Of a stretch of DNA of 64,000 nt, positions 34,079-50,411 are shown piece after piece. The position numbers and the translations under genes were made by a program. The DNA lies in NCBI GenBank assembly GCA_025936115.1, contig JAICTZ010000021.1:56143-120142 (forward strand). Reading direction: 5' to 3'. Below the pieces are notes generated by a model. The model was given only the letters and a program-made list of their open reading frames with translations. It searched no databases and was not told the DNA's origin. The stretch is from Polyangiaceae bacterium. GTDB lineage: Bacteria; Myxococcota_A; Polyangia; Polyangiales; Polyangiaceae. The first letter of the stretch is position 1. Each line of letters starts with the position of its first letter.

Positions 34079-35146
34079 TCAGGCCGAAGCGACCGGGAAC
34101 GAGCCCAAGACTTTCAGGTACTTCGTCGTGCGCTTCAGGGCTTCCAGTGCGGTCGTGACCGGACGTTCGGTGACGTGCGCGCCGAGCTCGACGTAGAAAA
34201 CGTAGTCCCAGCTCCCGTGGGGGACGGGCCGGGATTGGAGTTTTCGCAGATTGACGCCGCGCTCGGCAAAATGCCGGAGCACGCCGAAGAGGGAGCCTGG
34301 CTGATCGTCGACGCTGAAGAGCAGGCACGTCACGTCATTGCCGGAACGCATGGCGGGGCGCGCGCTCGCGAAGCCGTAACGCAGCTTCAAATCAGGTTCA
34401 TCGCCGACGTTGGCCCGCACGGTTTCGAGCGCGGCGGCGCGCCCGACGCGTTCGGTCACGAGCGCTGCAGCGTTCGGCTCCTCGCGCGCAAGCTCCGCCG
34501 CGACGAGGGGCGAGCGCACGTCGATGACGCTTGCCCGCGGCAGCTCGGCGTCCAAGAACCGCTGGCAAGCGGCTTGTCCGAGCGGCGTGGCGTACACGTG
34601 CTCGATGGCGCCGAGGTCGCTGCCCTTGGCCATCAAATCGTACGAGGCGGAGAGCACCCGCTCGCCGACGAGCATCAGATCCGTTTCGGCGAGAGCCGTC
34701 ACCGAAGGCTGCACGAGGCCGTCGACCGACGACTCGAACGGGAACACGGCGACAGCGACCCGGCCCCGCACGACCTCCTCCAGCGCTTCGACGATGCCGG
34801 GAGTCGGCACGAAGCGCGCGGAAGCCCCGAAATGGGCCAGCGCAGCTTCGTGGCAGAAGGCACCCTCGGGCCCGACGTACGCGATGGCCGTCGGCCGCTC
34901 GAGCGCGCGCGCCGCCGCGCGGATCTGCCCGAAAATCGAGCGTACGCTTTCGGGCGGCATCTCGCCCGAGCCCGCGCGCACGAGCGCTTCGAGCCATTCC
35001 CGCTCGCCGACGTCGGGCAGCGGCTCCGCGCCCGCTGCAAGGGCACGCGACACACGCGCCCGAGCGTCCAAGCGCTCCAAGATCGCTCGATCGATCTCCG
35101 CGAGCTGGTCGCGCAATTCGGAGTGATCGCGACGCTCGTCAGACAT
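34079..35146 (-). CDS. pheA: bifunctional chorismate mutase / prephenate dehydratase (P-protein)
   Basis: Protein of 355 residues for phenylalanine synthesis. Order: AroQ chorismate mutase (residues 1 to 85, LRDQLAEIDRAILERLDARA), prephenate dehydratase (from about 88, IAYVGPEGAFCHEAAL; VAVFPFESSVDGLV; IEHVYATPLGQAACQRFL), and a C-terminal ACT domain (LLFSVDDQPGSLFGVLRHFAERGVNLRKLQSRP) that normally binds Phe for feedback. The dehydratase TRF motif expected before the ACT domain reads LKLRYGF, so Thr is missing. Activity may be altered, or the sequence may be a divergent variant. Confidence 0.9.
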   Translation of the reverse strand: MSDERRDHSELRDQLAEIDRAILERLDARARVSRALAAGAEPLPDVGEREWLEALVRAGSGEMPPESVRSIFGQIRAAARALERPTAIAYVGPEGAFCHEAALAHFGASARFVPTPGIVEALEEVVRGRVAVAVFPFESSVDGLVQPSVTALAETDLMLVGERVLSASYDLMAKGSDLGAIEHVYATPLGQAACQRFLDAELPRASVIDVRSPLVAAELAREEPNAAALVTERVGRAAALETVRANVGDEPDLKLRYGFASARPAMRSGNDVTCLLFSVDDQPGSLFGVLRHFAERGVNLRKLQSRPVPHGSWDYVFYVELGAHVTERPVTTALEALKRTTKYLKVLGSFPVASA

Positions 35147-35159
35147 CGGTTGCCTTTCT

Positions 35160-35546
35160 TCAGGCGCCGGAAGAGGCGCTCGTTGCCTTGGACCCGGAGG
35201 GCGTGCTCGAGCTTGGCGTGCCGGACGAGCTCGACGAAGAACCGCCGGAGCTACCCGACGAGCCGTCCTTCTTCGAGCCGCTGTCTTGCTTGGCGCCGCT
35301 GCTCTCGCTCTTGGACTCGGACTTGGTTTCCGCTTTCGTTTCCGCGGCGCCCGACTTCTTCGGCGCGCTGCCGTAGAGGTCGGCGTACCAGCCGCCGCCC
35401 TTCAAGATGAAGCCGGCGCCACCGGAGATTTGACGGCGCGCCGTCTGTTCGTGGCAGTTCGGACACGTCTTGAGTGGTGCCTCGCTGATCGACTGCTCGG
35501 CTTCCCAAGCATGGCCGCAGGCGGTGCACACGTATTCATAGGTCAT
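35160..35546 (-). CDS. FmdB-type zinc-ribbon protein with Ser-rich tail
   Basis: Small protein of 128 residues. The first 45 form the FmdB regulatory zinc ribbon: YEYVCTACGHAWEAEQSISEAPLKTCPNCH, with two CxxC knuckles, then GGAGFILKGGGWYADLYG. The remaining about 65 residues are Ser/Gly/Lys low complexity. FmdB was linked to amidase regulation, but most relatives have no proven role. It starts the minus-strand cluster that continues into pheA, 13 bp away. Confidence 0.85.
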   Translation of the reverse strand: MTYEYVCTACGHAWEAEQSISEAPLKTCPNCHEQTARRQISGGAGFILKGGGWYADLYGSAPKKSGAAETKAETKSESKSESSGAKQDSGSKKDGSSGSSGGSSSSSSGTPSSSTPSGSKATSASSGA

Positions 35547-35692
35547 CGCTAGAAGAACCCTTCAACAGCTAGGGACCAATGCGTCTCCCGTGACCGACTG
35601 TCAACCCACTTCGCACTGAACAGCCGAGCATGTGAGCTCTCGGCGACGCGATCCGAGCGTCGACATCCGCTGGAATGCGCGCGAAAACCCTT

Positions 35693-35709
35693 GTGCGCAT
35701 CTGTTCAGC
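35693..35709 (+). promoter_or_regulatory. LexA-box-like site upstream of smc (weak candidate)
   Basis: GTG-N6-TGTTCAGC shares ten identical bases (ATCTGTTCAG) with the dnaE2 box and fits the published Myxococcus LexA motif at 15 of 17 positions by eye. It lies 134 bp before the smc ATG. A weaker copy on the other strand lies at 35616-35632, before the zinc-ribbon gene. The 296-bp intergenic stretch 35547-35842 holds no gene. Confidence 0.3.
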
Positions 35710-35842
35710 GGAGTACAAGACCGGTGACGCCGCGTGACGCTACATGGCGCTACGTTGCGTGCCGCTCGAGTGAGCGAGCGGCCGGAGAGCCCAGGCTGCT
35801 ATAACCAGGCTCAGGTACCCGGCGCGAGGGAAGTTTTTAGCG

Positions 35843-39478
<3,636 letters not shown>

Positions 39479-41238
39479 CGCACGGCTCGGCGAGCTCGGC
39501 GCGCGGCGTCCCGCGTTCGTTGCGCTCGCCGTCTACGCGCTGGTCGTCGCCTGCTTCACGTGGCCCGTGTTGCCGAACCTGGGCGAGAGCCCCGTCGGCC
39601 GCATCGGTGATCAATCGATCGCGCTCTGGGACAATTGGTGGCTCGCCAAGGCCTTCTCGTCGCACGTCTCGCCCTTCTACACGCGCGAGCTTTTTTATCC
39701 GACGGGCGTGAGCCTCGTCTATCACAGCATCAGCTGGCTCACGTCCCTCGTCGCGCTCCCCCTCCGCGCACTCTTCGGCGCGGTCGCGGGTTACAACCTG
39801 ACGTTCCTACTCGAGACGCTGCTCTGCGCCGGCAGTATGTTCGCGCTCGCGCGCTACCTCACGAAGAACACGCTCGCGGCGTGGATCTCGGGTTTCGTGT
39901 TCGCGTTCGATCCGTATCGCATGACGCGCGCGATGCAGCATCCGAACCTCGCGAACACCGGCTTCATTCCGCTGGTCTTCCTGGGGCTCTTGGTCGCCTG
40001 GCGCGAAAAGCCGCGCGCGGTGTGGCTCGCGGCGGCGGCGCTCGCGTGCGTGCTGCTCACGGGCGTCCACCTCTTTTTGATGACGAGCGTCGCGCTGCTC
40101 GTGCTCGTGCCGTTCGAAGCGTGGCAGACGCGTCGCTTCAAGGACGTGCGCTTTTGGAAGACGACGCTCTACTTCGGCGCTGCCTGTCTCGTCCTGGTCG
40201 GGCCCTTGGTCGTTCCCTACGTCCAGTCGCGGAGCGCGCTCGGCGAAGCGATGGCCACCGTGACGACGGACTGGTCGACGGATGCGCTCGCGCTCGTCGT
40301 GCCGATGCCGCATCACGTATTCGGCGCGCACCACGGCTACGTTCTGTACGGCGAGGCCGGCTCCGTGGCGTACCTCGGTGTCGTCGCGCTCGCGCTCGCG
40401 TTCGCGCTCTGGTTCACGCCCGAGACGCGGCGCGCCGGCCTCGTCTGGTGGGTCGGGTTCGCGCTGTTCTTAGTCTTGAGTCTCGGGCCGCGCCTCACGT
40501 TCGACGCGCGCGACTACGACGTCTGGATGCCGTATCGGCTGGTGGAGCGCATCCCGATCTTTCGAGCCGTGCGCGCGCCCGAGCGGCTGAACTTGCTCGC
40601 GCGGGTCTTCTTTGCCGTCGCCGTTGCGTGGGGCGTCGTGGCGCTCGAGCGGCTCGTCCCGAAGCGCCTGCTCGCCGCGCTCCTCGCGCTGCCGCTCCTG
40701 CTCTTCGACTACTACGACGGCCCTTGCCCGACTCGCGCCATCGATCAAAGTCAATTTTACAACGAGCTCGGGCAGCGCGGCGGCACGGGCGCCATTCTCC
40801 CGTTGCCGCTCGACCGCCAGTCGAGCAAACGCGCCATGATGGCGCAAACCATCCACGGCCGTCCCATCCTCGGCGGCATGGTCGCGCGCACCCCGAACAG
40901 GGCGCACCGTTACATCCACGGCCTATCGCTGTTGCGCGCGCTCGCCGCCAATCGACCGCTCGACTGCCGCAAGATCACGCTGCGCGAGGACCTCGCGCGA
41001 CTCGAGCACGACAACGTCGAATTCATCGTGGTGCGCTACCCGCACGTGAACGGCCACCTCACGCCTGCCTACCGTTCGTACCTCGTCGACGAGCCGTACT
41101 TCACCGATCGGCACCTCGAGGTGCATCGCATCGACCATCTCTTGGCCGCGCACTTACCGTGCGACGCGTCCGAGTAGGATTGGTGGGCGACCGCTGGAGC
41201 ACAGCGTTGCGGCGCCGGCCCGCGTCGTTCCACCGCGC

Positions 41239-42387
41239 TCAGCCGCACGTGCCGTCACCCAGGCCGTCGACGCTGTCGACCGGCAAAGCGACCCATTGAT
41301 CGACTGGGTCGAACACATCGCTGCCGTCGGAGTCGCCGCTCGTCACGCCGCAGCGGCGGCGCAAGGTTCGGTTCGCGGTGCTCGCGTCGCCGTCCGTCCA
41401 GGCGTCACCAGGATCAACGCCGATTTGCCCGATGACGTCGAGCAGCGCGTCGTTGCACACGAGCGCGACCGCATCGTTGCCGTTGAAGAGCAGGTTCGTC
41501 GACCGGTCGCAGTGCACGCTCGCCAAGTCCGCGAGCGACGACGAGCAGAGGACGTACGTCTCCGTATCGGTGACGAGCGCGTCGAGCGTGAGCGTATTCG
41601 GCGAGAGCGAGCCGTCGCGGTACGTTTCGATCCTGCAGCCGCTCAATGACGTTCCCGCAGGCCCGCGGATCTCGAGCGCTTTGTACTTGCTCGAACCTTC
41701 GACGTACTCGCTGAACCAAAGCGCACTCTCGGCCACGCCGCCCGAGCCCGCACGGCCCGCGTCGGCGCCGGACCCGCCCGTGGTCGCGTCCGTTCGGCCG
41801 CCGGCGCCGCCGCTCGTGCTGCCGCCACTTCCACCCGCCGCCGCGCGCCCACCCGACGAGACCGCGCCGCCATGCCCTCCACCCGGCGACGTCCCGGCGT
41901 GCGAGCCAGCGGCGCCCGTCGTCGCGCCCGCGTGCCCGGCAGCTCCCGAACCCAGGGCGCCGCGCCCGCCCGAGCTCGAACCACCGCGCGCGCTCGCTCC
42001 GCCATTGGCTCGCGTCGCGGCGCCGCCCATCTCGACACCGTCGGCTCCGCTCACACCGGACGCCCCGCCGTCGCCATCCGCCGACGCAGATCCGCCTGCG
42101 CCCGCAACATCGCTGCCCGGCATGGCACGGCTCACGTCGTCGGTCGTCGTTTCCGCACTGGGGCGTGGGCCGGTCTGGGAGGAGCCGTTGCTCGCACCGC
42201 TGCCGCCGCGACCGGCCCCGCCTCGACCCGCATGAGCGCTCGCGTCGGCGTCATAGCTCCAGCCCGCGGAGCCCACGTCGTCTCCGTCGGCAGCCGGTGG
42301 AAAGAGCTTACTCGTATCGAAACCCGAGCACGCCGCGAGCGCCCAGCTCGTCGCTAGCGCACCCCCAAGGAGCCGCAATTTTCGCAT
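41239..42387 (-). CDS. surface lipoprotein with lamin-tail domain
   Basis: Protein of 382 residues: signal peptide with lipobox LAAC (about residue 20), a Gly/Ser/Ala/Thr linker to about residue 225, then a lamin-tail (LTD) domain: LWFSEYVEGSSKYKALEIRGPAG, SLSGCRIETYRDGS, then DAVALVCNDALLDVIGQIG and TLRRRCGV. Secreted bacterial LTD proteins are often attached to nucleases or wall proteins; here the domain stands alone at the cell surface. It is convergent with the preceding membrane protein gene across 61 bp. Confidence 0.8.
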   Translation of the reverse strand: MRKLRLLGGALATSWALAACSGFDTSKLFPPAADGDDVGSAGWSYDADASAHAGRGGAGRGGSGASNGSSQTGPRPSAETTTDDVSRAMPGSDVAGAGGSASADGDGGASGVSGADGVEMGGAATRANGGASARGGSSSGGRGALGSGAAGHAGATTGAAGSHAGTSPGGGHGGAVSSGGRAAAGGSGGSTSGGAGGRTDATTGGSGADAGRAGSGGVAESALWFSEYVEGSSKYKALEIRGPAGTSLSGCRIETYRDGSLSPNTLTLDALVTDTETYVLCSSSLADLASVHCDRSTNLLFNGNDAVALVCNDALLDVIGQIGVDPGDAWTDGDASTANRTLRRRCGVTSGDSDGSDVFDPVDQWVALPVDSVDGLGDGTCG

Positions 42388-42524
42388 GAGCAGCTATCGG
42401 ACGGACGCGCCGCGAGTTGCGTCGCTTCACGCCGCACGTCCACCACGCCCGCGCGTCACTGCTCGCGAGGCGCGACCGCTCGCCGCCCGATGCGCGCGAC
42501 GGCCGTGCCGCTCGTCGCCCGAGC

Positions 42525-43091
42525 TCAGAACCCGGCGTGGCCGGCCACGCTCGACGAACCCGCAGCTGCAAAGGCAGCGGTGCCACCCGCAACGCCAGTA
42601 GCTTGACCGGCCGCGGCCGGTGCACTGCCGCCGACACCTGGCATACCGCCAGCGCTCGCTGCATTCAGCGCGCCGCCGTGAGCCGCTCCGCCCGTGCCCG
42701 GCGCGCCGCCGGCGCCGGTGGAACCAGTGCCACCGCTACCGCTTTGAGGCTGCGACTGCGGGCGCGTCGGATTCTGTCCGGGTTTGCAGTGCGACGTATC
42801 CGAGCCGCAGATGAGCCCCTCACCTTCGCAGTCGGCATTGCTGGAGCACTGCAGGCGACAGACACCGTCGAGGCAAGTCTCATTGGCGCGACAGCCGCTA
42901 CCGCAGCCGACGTACCCGACGCACACGCCCTTGCTGCACTCGTGCCCGCCGGGGCAATCGGAGTTCGAGTAACACTCTGGACCGTCGTTGGTTCCGCCGT
43001 CCGATCCGCCGCTCACACAGGCAACTGCCCAAGCGAGAGTACCGATGAGAAGCAGGAAGCGTCCCGTACGTCGATGCTGCGTTACGACCAT
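42525..43091 (-). CDS. Cys-rich surface lipoprotein
   Basis: Protein of 188 residues: lipobox AVAC (about residue 25), then a compact Cys-rich part with repeats of the form C-x5-C-PGGHECSKGVC, CGSGCRANETCLDGVC and CSSNADCEGEGLIC. These resemble the EGF/EB-type disulfide modules common in myxobacterial exported proteins. The last about 80 residues are the Gly/Ala/Thr-rich linker type, here C-terminal rather than between lipobox and domain. Function unknown. Confidence 0.75.
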   Translation of the reverse strand: MVVTQHRRTGRFLLLIGTLAWAVACVSGGSDGGTNDGPECYSNSDCPGGHECSKGVCVGYVGCGSGCRANETCLDGVCRLQCSSNADCEGEGLICGSDTSHCKPGQNPTRPQSQPQSGSGGTGSTGAGGAPGTGGAAHGGALNAASAGGMPGVGGSAPAAAGQATGVAGGTAAFAAAGSSSVAGHAGF

Positions 43092-43522
43092 TCCTCTTTT
43101 CCCAAGGCTAAAGTGATTCGGGGATCCGTAGCGGATCCTGCGGGGTGCGGCAACCCGTCACGTCGAGAGTGAAATCTTCCGCGCACCGGATGCAATGCCA
43201 GGCGCCGCGCCTCCGTATTTCCACTCGTCGTGGTCGCGTCAAGGAGCATGCAGATAAAACCGGCCGAAATGACATCAAAAAGACATATTCCGCGCCGGAC
43301 GCACCGGGGCTTCTTGCCTCTAGTAACGCTTCCCTCTCATAGAGAGGCAGCTGCGGTGCGATGCGCAGATGCTTTTCTTCTGTCGCGCGCGCAACGAAGG
43401 GCGCCTGCGGAAATGCGCCATCCCTCGGGTAGATGACCGACGGATGCAGAAATTGAGAGACGGCCCGCAACCGGAAACTTACATCGTGACGGCGAGAATT
43501 TGCGCGACCGTTCGTGATCGGC
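43092..43522. other. intergenic stretch with one palindrome
   Basis: No supportable gene in 431 bp. Short frames here lack any coding character. It holds the palindrome GGATCCG-TAG-CGGATCC at 43122-43138, in the leader of the Cys-rich lipoprotein gene. A weak promoter-like TTGACG-17-AATACG reads leftwards at about 43213-43241. Confidence 0.45.
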
Positions 43523-44824
43523 TTACGGGCACGCTGGGAATTGTGCGGTCCCGTCGACGGTCTTGCCGGGGCTCATCATGATCGTGTCCGTAATGACGTG
43601 GTTGTAGATGTCCGTGAGCCGCAGCGTGACCGAGCCGCTGAACGGCCCTCCGGTGCCTTCGAACATATTCGAATTGTTCCGCGCCATCGCCGCGAACGCC
43701 GTCCCCTTCTTGACCTCCATCTTTGCGACCGGGTTCTTGATGTCCATCGGCGAGACAGCGAGATAGTCCGTTTTGGAGGCTGAATCGATGTAGTATTTGA
43801 TTTTTGCGGGCGGCGTGCAGCTCACGAATTTCCACGTCACGGCGGGGTTGCTGTTCGAGGCCCCGAGCGCGCCGGCTGCGGAAGGATTCAAATCGATGTG
43901 GTGGCTGCCTTGGAAGCACCACTGCTCGTTGCCTTTGTATGGACACTGGTCGACGATTTCGACGACGACTTTACTGCCGCCGTTGGTAATTTCGACACAG
44001 GCCCCGCACACGGCGGCGGCGTTCCAGTCGTACTCGTTCATCGCGCCGTAGTTCGTCGGCAAGGTGCTGGTCTGGTAGTGGCAGGCAACCATCGACGTCG
44101 CGAGTGAGTAGTGCGTGACGTGGCCACTGCGGGTCATCGTGTCCGGATTGCACATCGGATTGACGCATTTGCCGTCGACGCACGCGCCCGCGCTGTCGCA
44201 CTTGGTGCCGCACATGCCGCAGTTGTTTGCGTCGGCGGTGGTGTCGATGCAGCTGCCGGAACAGAGCGTCCCCGTCATGCACATGCACGTGCCGTTGCTG
44301 CAGGTTTGGCCTGTGCCGCACGTCACGGTCGCGCACGGATCGGAGACGGTACCGCCCGTCGCGCCTTGTCCGCCGCTCGCGCCGCCGCCGCCGGTGCCGG
44401 ACATCGCGCCGCTGCCGCCAGTGCCGCCGCCCGTACCGCCCGTACTCAGCGCGGTACCGCCGGAGCCGCTCATTGCACTAGAGCCGCCGGTCGCCGAGCC
44501 AGCTGTGCCGCCCGTGGCTGCGCCACCGGTTCCAGTCGAGCCGCCGGTGGTCGCTATGCTGCCGCCAACGCCGCTCGACGTACCGCCGCTGCCGACAGCG
44601 CCGGAGCTGCCGCCAGTCGCCGTTTCCCCGCCCTTGGGGGCGCCCGCCGAACCGGCATTGGGCCTTCCCGCAGAGCCGGAACTGCTGCCACCAGCGCCGT
44701 GCCCAGCCCCGGAAGCGTCACTGCCGGGAGGTACGTCGGTACCCGAGACACAGGCGAGCGGAAGAAACGGTAGCAGCGCGAAGAAAAAACGAGTGCGGTG
44801 CCAGGAAGAATGCGTCGGCATCAT
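43523..44824 (-). CDS. expansin-like lipoprotein
   Basis: Protein of about 433 residues. Signal peptide with lipobox PLAC, a linker of about 120 residues of GGTGG-type repeats, a Cys-rich knot (CGTGQTCSNGTCMC … CGTKCDSAGACVDGKC), then a bacterial expansin module. The first barrel starts SGHVTHYSLATSMVACHY and contains CGACVEITNGG and VVVEIVDQCP with the conserved Asp. The second, CBM63-like domain runs from about KIKYYIDSASK to the end. Expansins loosen cellulose or other wall polymers without hydrolysis. The start is chosen at ATG 44824; GTG 44839 is also possible. Confidence 0.82.
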   Translation of the reverse strand: MMPTHSSWHRTRFFFALLPFLPLACVSGTDVPPGSDASGAGHGAGGSSSGSAGRPNAGSAGAPKGGETATGGSSGAVGSGGTSSGVGGSIATTGGSTGTGGAATGGTAGSATGGSSAMSGSGGTALSTGGTGGGTGGSGAMSGTGGGGASGGQGATGGTVSDPCATVTCGTGQTCSNGTCMCMTGTLCSGSCIDTTADANNCGMCGTKCDSAGACVDGKCVNPMCNPDTMTRSGHVTHYSLATSMVACHYQTSTLPTNYGAMNEYDWNAAAVCGACVEITNGGSKVVVEIVDQCPYKGNEQWCFQGSHHIDLNPSAAGALGASNSNPAVTWKFVSCTPPAKIKYYIDSASKTDYLAVSPMDIKNPVAKMEVKKGTAFAAMARNNSNMFEGTGGPFSGSVTLRLTDIYNHVITDTIMMSPGKTVDGTAQFPACP

Positions 44825-44892
44825 CGAGCTTGGTGACACGCTAGCATGGCGTCAGGGAGCGGCTCTGATGCTCTCGGCGTGATTTTTCCACA

Positions 44893-48084
<3,192 letters not shown>

Positions 48085-48089
48085 GACGA

Positions 48090-48106
48090 CCTGAACAGAT
48101 AATCAG
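48090..48106 (-). promoter_or_regulatory. LexA (SOS) box of dnaE2
   Basis: Read on the minus strand: CTG-ATTATC-TGTTCAGG, 15 of 17 positions of the published Myxococcus motif (from memory). The same CTG-N6-TGTTCAG stands before imuA. A TTGCCG -35-like element lies 11 bp upstream of the box, so it would cover the -10 region. Confidence 0.7.
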
Positions 48107-48241
48107 CATCGCTGCGGCGGCAAGAATTTATGATTTTTGTTGATTGATTTCAAGTGATTGCGCGCTGAGTCAGCCAGGGGTCGCGCCTGGCATCCGCACG
48201 AGCTGGTTACGAACTAGCAACCACCCGAGGAGGCCCGTCAC

Positions 48242-48688
48242 ATGCCGCGCCCGAGTGAAGTCGATGTCGAAGAGCTCGCCGACGGCGAGGCGAGTGAGGT
48301 CGCTCCGAGGAGCCGCTTCGAAAATCATTTCGAGCCCGAGCCGGACTCGATGCTGCGGGGGCCGCTCGAATCGCGGCGGCTCGGCGTGCGCGCGCCGGTG
48401 TCCTTCAGCGTGTTCTTGACGCGGCAGGGCAAGCGCGTGCGCGCGCGCGCCAGCGAAGTATCGACGACCGGCGTGCTCGTCGATTTTCGTCACTCCGAAC
48501 CGTGCGTCTTCGACGGACTCGTCACGCTCGAGCTCGCCGTGCCCGCGCTGCCGAAACCGATCCGCTGCGCAGCACGCCTCGTGCGCGAAGTCGGGCGCCA
48601 GCAGGCGTTCGAATTCATGATCATCGGCCGTGACGATCGCTTGAGCCTCGCCGAATACATCGATCGCGTCGCGCGCCGCGAAATTTAG
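48242..48688 (+). CDS. PilZ-domain protein
   Basis: Protein of 148 residues with a strong AGGAGG-like ribosome site before ATG 48242. After 45 acidic, disordered residues a PilZ domain runs from about 42 to the end. It has an Arg-containing switch RRLGVRAPVSF and a second motif ASEVSTTGVLVDF corresponding to (D/N)xSxxG, with Glu-Val in place of the Asp/Asn. PilZ domains bind cyclic di-GMP; the altered motif makes binding uncertain. It is divergent from dnaE2 and overlaps the convergent HAD gene by 4 bp. Confidence 0.75.
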   Translation: MPRPSEVDVEELADGEASEVAPRSRFENHFEPEPDSMLRGPLESRRLGVRAPVSFSVFLTRQGKRVRARASEVSTTGVLVDFRHSEPCVFDGLVTLELAVPALPKPIRCAARLVREVGRQQAFEFMIIGRDDRLSLAEYIDRVARREI

Positions 48689-49395
48689 GCTCCACGCACG
48701 CGGCCGCCGGTGTCATCTCCGAGCAACACGGCGAGCGCGCCGGGAGCCGCAAGCGAGGGGAACACGTGCGTCGCGCCGCATTCGCGCAGCGCTTCCACCG
48801 CGTACGTCCCTGTGGCGACGCCGATGCATTCAGCCCCGATGCCCCGCGCCGCGCTGACGTCCTTCGGCGTATCGCCGATCACGACCACACGACAGTCGGC
48901 AAGCGGCGCCCCGAGGTGACGCGCGCCGCGCTCGGCGCCGTGCCGCAAGAGCTCGGTGCGATCCTCGGCGTCCGAGCCGAAGCCACCGAACGCGAACTCT
49001 TCGTACACGCCCACGCGTGAAAGCTTGATGCGCGCTCCTTCGACGAGGTTGCCCGTGCCGAGCCCGATGCCGAGCTCGCGTTCACGCGCCGCGCGCAGCG
49101 CCTCGACGACGCCGTCGTGCAGCCGATAGTCCGCCGCGGCCGTGCGCTGCACCTCTTCTTCCAAGAGCTCGAGGTACGTCGCGAGGCTCGCCATGATCGC
49201 GGACTCCGTCGGCTCGATGCCGAGCGTCGTGAGCGCTTGGCGCGCGATCTGTTTGTCGGTCAGACCGTCGAAACGAAAGCTGCACGCGTCGGCGCTGCCG
49301 TAGCGCGCGAACGTGCGTTCCATCGCGCGGCGACCCGCGTGACCGGTGGTGAGCAGCGTGCCGTCGATGTCGAAGAGGAGGACGGTGGGGCGCAT
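48685..49395 (-). CDS. HAD-superfamily phosphatase, phosphoglycolate-phosphatase-like
   Basis: Hydrolase of 236 residues. Motif I FDIDGTLLTT with the Asp nucleophile, a helical cap (residues about 15 to 80), motif II GLGTGN, a basic segment, and motif IV VIGDTPKDVSAAR. The layout is that of Gph/PGP-type phosphatases acting on small phosphate esters such as phosphoglycolate or nucleotides. The usual motif III lysine is not clear (an Arg in AEDRTELLRHG may replace it). It lies between PilZ and PEBP genes and has no obvious pathway partner. Confidence 0.85.
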   Translation of the reverse strand: MRPTVLLFDIDGTLLTTGHAGRRAMERTFARYGSADACSFRFDGLTDKQIARQALTTLGIEPTESAIMASLATYLELLEEEVQRTAAADYRLHDGVVEALRAARERELGIGLGTGNLVEGARIKLSRVGVYEEFAFGGFGSDAEDRTELLRHGAERGARHLGAPLADCRVVVIGDTPKDVSAARGIGAECIGVATGTYAVEALRECGATHVFPSLAAPGALAVLLGDDTGGRVRGA

Positions 49396-49422
49396 CGAAG
49401 CGACGAGCCTAGCGCGGAACGC

Positions 49423-50379
49423 TCAGTTTGCTTTCGAGGCGGACGAATGGGCGCTCAGCGACGCGGACGCGAGAGGATTTGCGTTCATGACGGCCATGGC
49501 CAGCGCGGACGTCTGGCTCGAAGTCATGGCACCCGAGAGCGTTGCGACGGGCAGCGCGTAAACGGTGAACTTATAGACGTGGTCCATTCCGCTCGGGCAC
49601 GGGCCCGCGTAGCCATTGCCTTGAAATGATTTCTGCTTTGCTCCGGCAGGCATGGCGGGCATGGCCATGTCGTCTAACGCAGCCGGCAAGGACGTGTCCG
49701 TCGCTGGAATGTCCCAAATAACCCAATGAACGTACGAGATTGACGTATCGAGCAGGATCACGGCGTAGCTCATCGTGCCAGTCGGCCCGGCCGTCCAAGT
49801 AAGATCGGGCGAATCGTCGGCCGTCGTTGCACAAGTGTTCTGAGCCGGAAACATCCCGCCCTCCGTGATCACGCTGCTCGTCAGCGTCATCGCTCCAACT
49901 CCACCGGTTCCACCATTTCCCCCAGCGCTCCTGCCGCCCGAAGCGGCGCCACCCGCGCCCATCCCGCTCGTGCCGGATCCGGCGCTGCCGCTCGCGCCGC
50001 TCACGCCTCCGCTGCCCCGCCCTGCTGAACCAGTCCCAGCTCCGCCCGCGGTGCCGCGACCGCTCGCACCCGCCATGCTGCCGGCGTGGCCGCCTTGGCC
50101 GCCGGTGGATCCGCCGCTGCCGCCCTGGCCTGCAGTCGGCATTGTGCCGCCGCTACCGCCCGTCGCGATGCTGCCACCGGATCCGCCCGTACCCGCCGCG
50201 CTGCTCGCCATGCCGGCGGAGCCGCTCGTCGTGCCACCTGTGCCTGCCGCAGTGCTCGGCTGGCCGGCGGAGCCGCCCGCGCCTGCCTGATTGCCGGAGT
50301 CATCGTCGCCACTCGAGCAGTGAACGAGAAAAACAGACGACGTAACGAGCAGAGGGATTACGAAGCTTCGAGCGTGCAT
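49423..50379 (-). CDS. PEBP/YbhB-like surface lipoprotein
   Basis: Protein of 318 residues from ATG 50379. Signal peptide ending in LVHC, then about 150 residues of GGSGG-type linker, then a phosphatidylethanolamine-binding-protein fold: ITEGGMFPAQNTC, DDSPDLTWTAGPTGTMSYAVILLDT, and YVHWVIWDIPA with the ligand-pocket Asp and His. Bacterial PEBP proteins (YbhB/YbcL) bind small anionic ligands and some inhibit signalling enzymes; the ligand here is unknown. It lies directly downstream of imuB, with 32 bp between them. Confidence 0.8.
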   Translation of the reverse strand: MHARSFVIPLLVTSSVFLVHCSSGDDDSGNQAGAGGSAGQPSTAAGTGGTTSGSAGMASSAAGTGGSGGSIATGGSGGTMPTAGQGGSGGSTGGQGGHAGSMAGASGRGTAGGAGTGSAGRGSGGVSGASGSAGSGTSGMGAGGAASGGRSAGGNGGTGGVGAMTLTSSVITEGGMFPAQNTCATTADDSPDLTWTAGPTGTMSYAVILLDTSISYVHWVIWDIPATDTSLPAALDDMAMPAMPAGAKQKSFQGNGYAGPCPSGMDHVYKFTVYALPVATLSGAMTSSQTSALAMAVMNANPLASASLSAHSSASKAN

Positions 50380-50411
50380 GCGCGTCGAGGATAGCTTCAG
50401 AATTTTTGAAT

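Noticed and set aside
43108..43470. Possible 120-residue gene on the minus strand in the intergenic gap
   Set aside because: No start context, no motif, unusual composition; it spans the probable leader of the next gene.
44345..44720. Regular short repeats taken for a CRISPR or tandem array
   Set aside because: They are codon-level GGxGG repeats of lipoprotein linkers, with no conserved repeat-spacer pattern.
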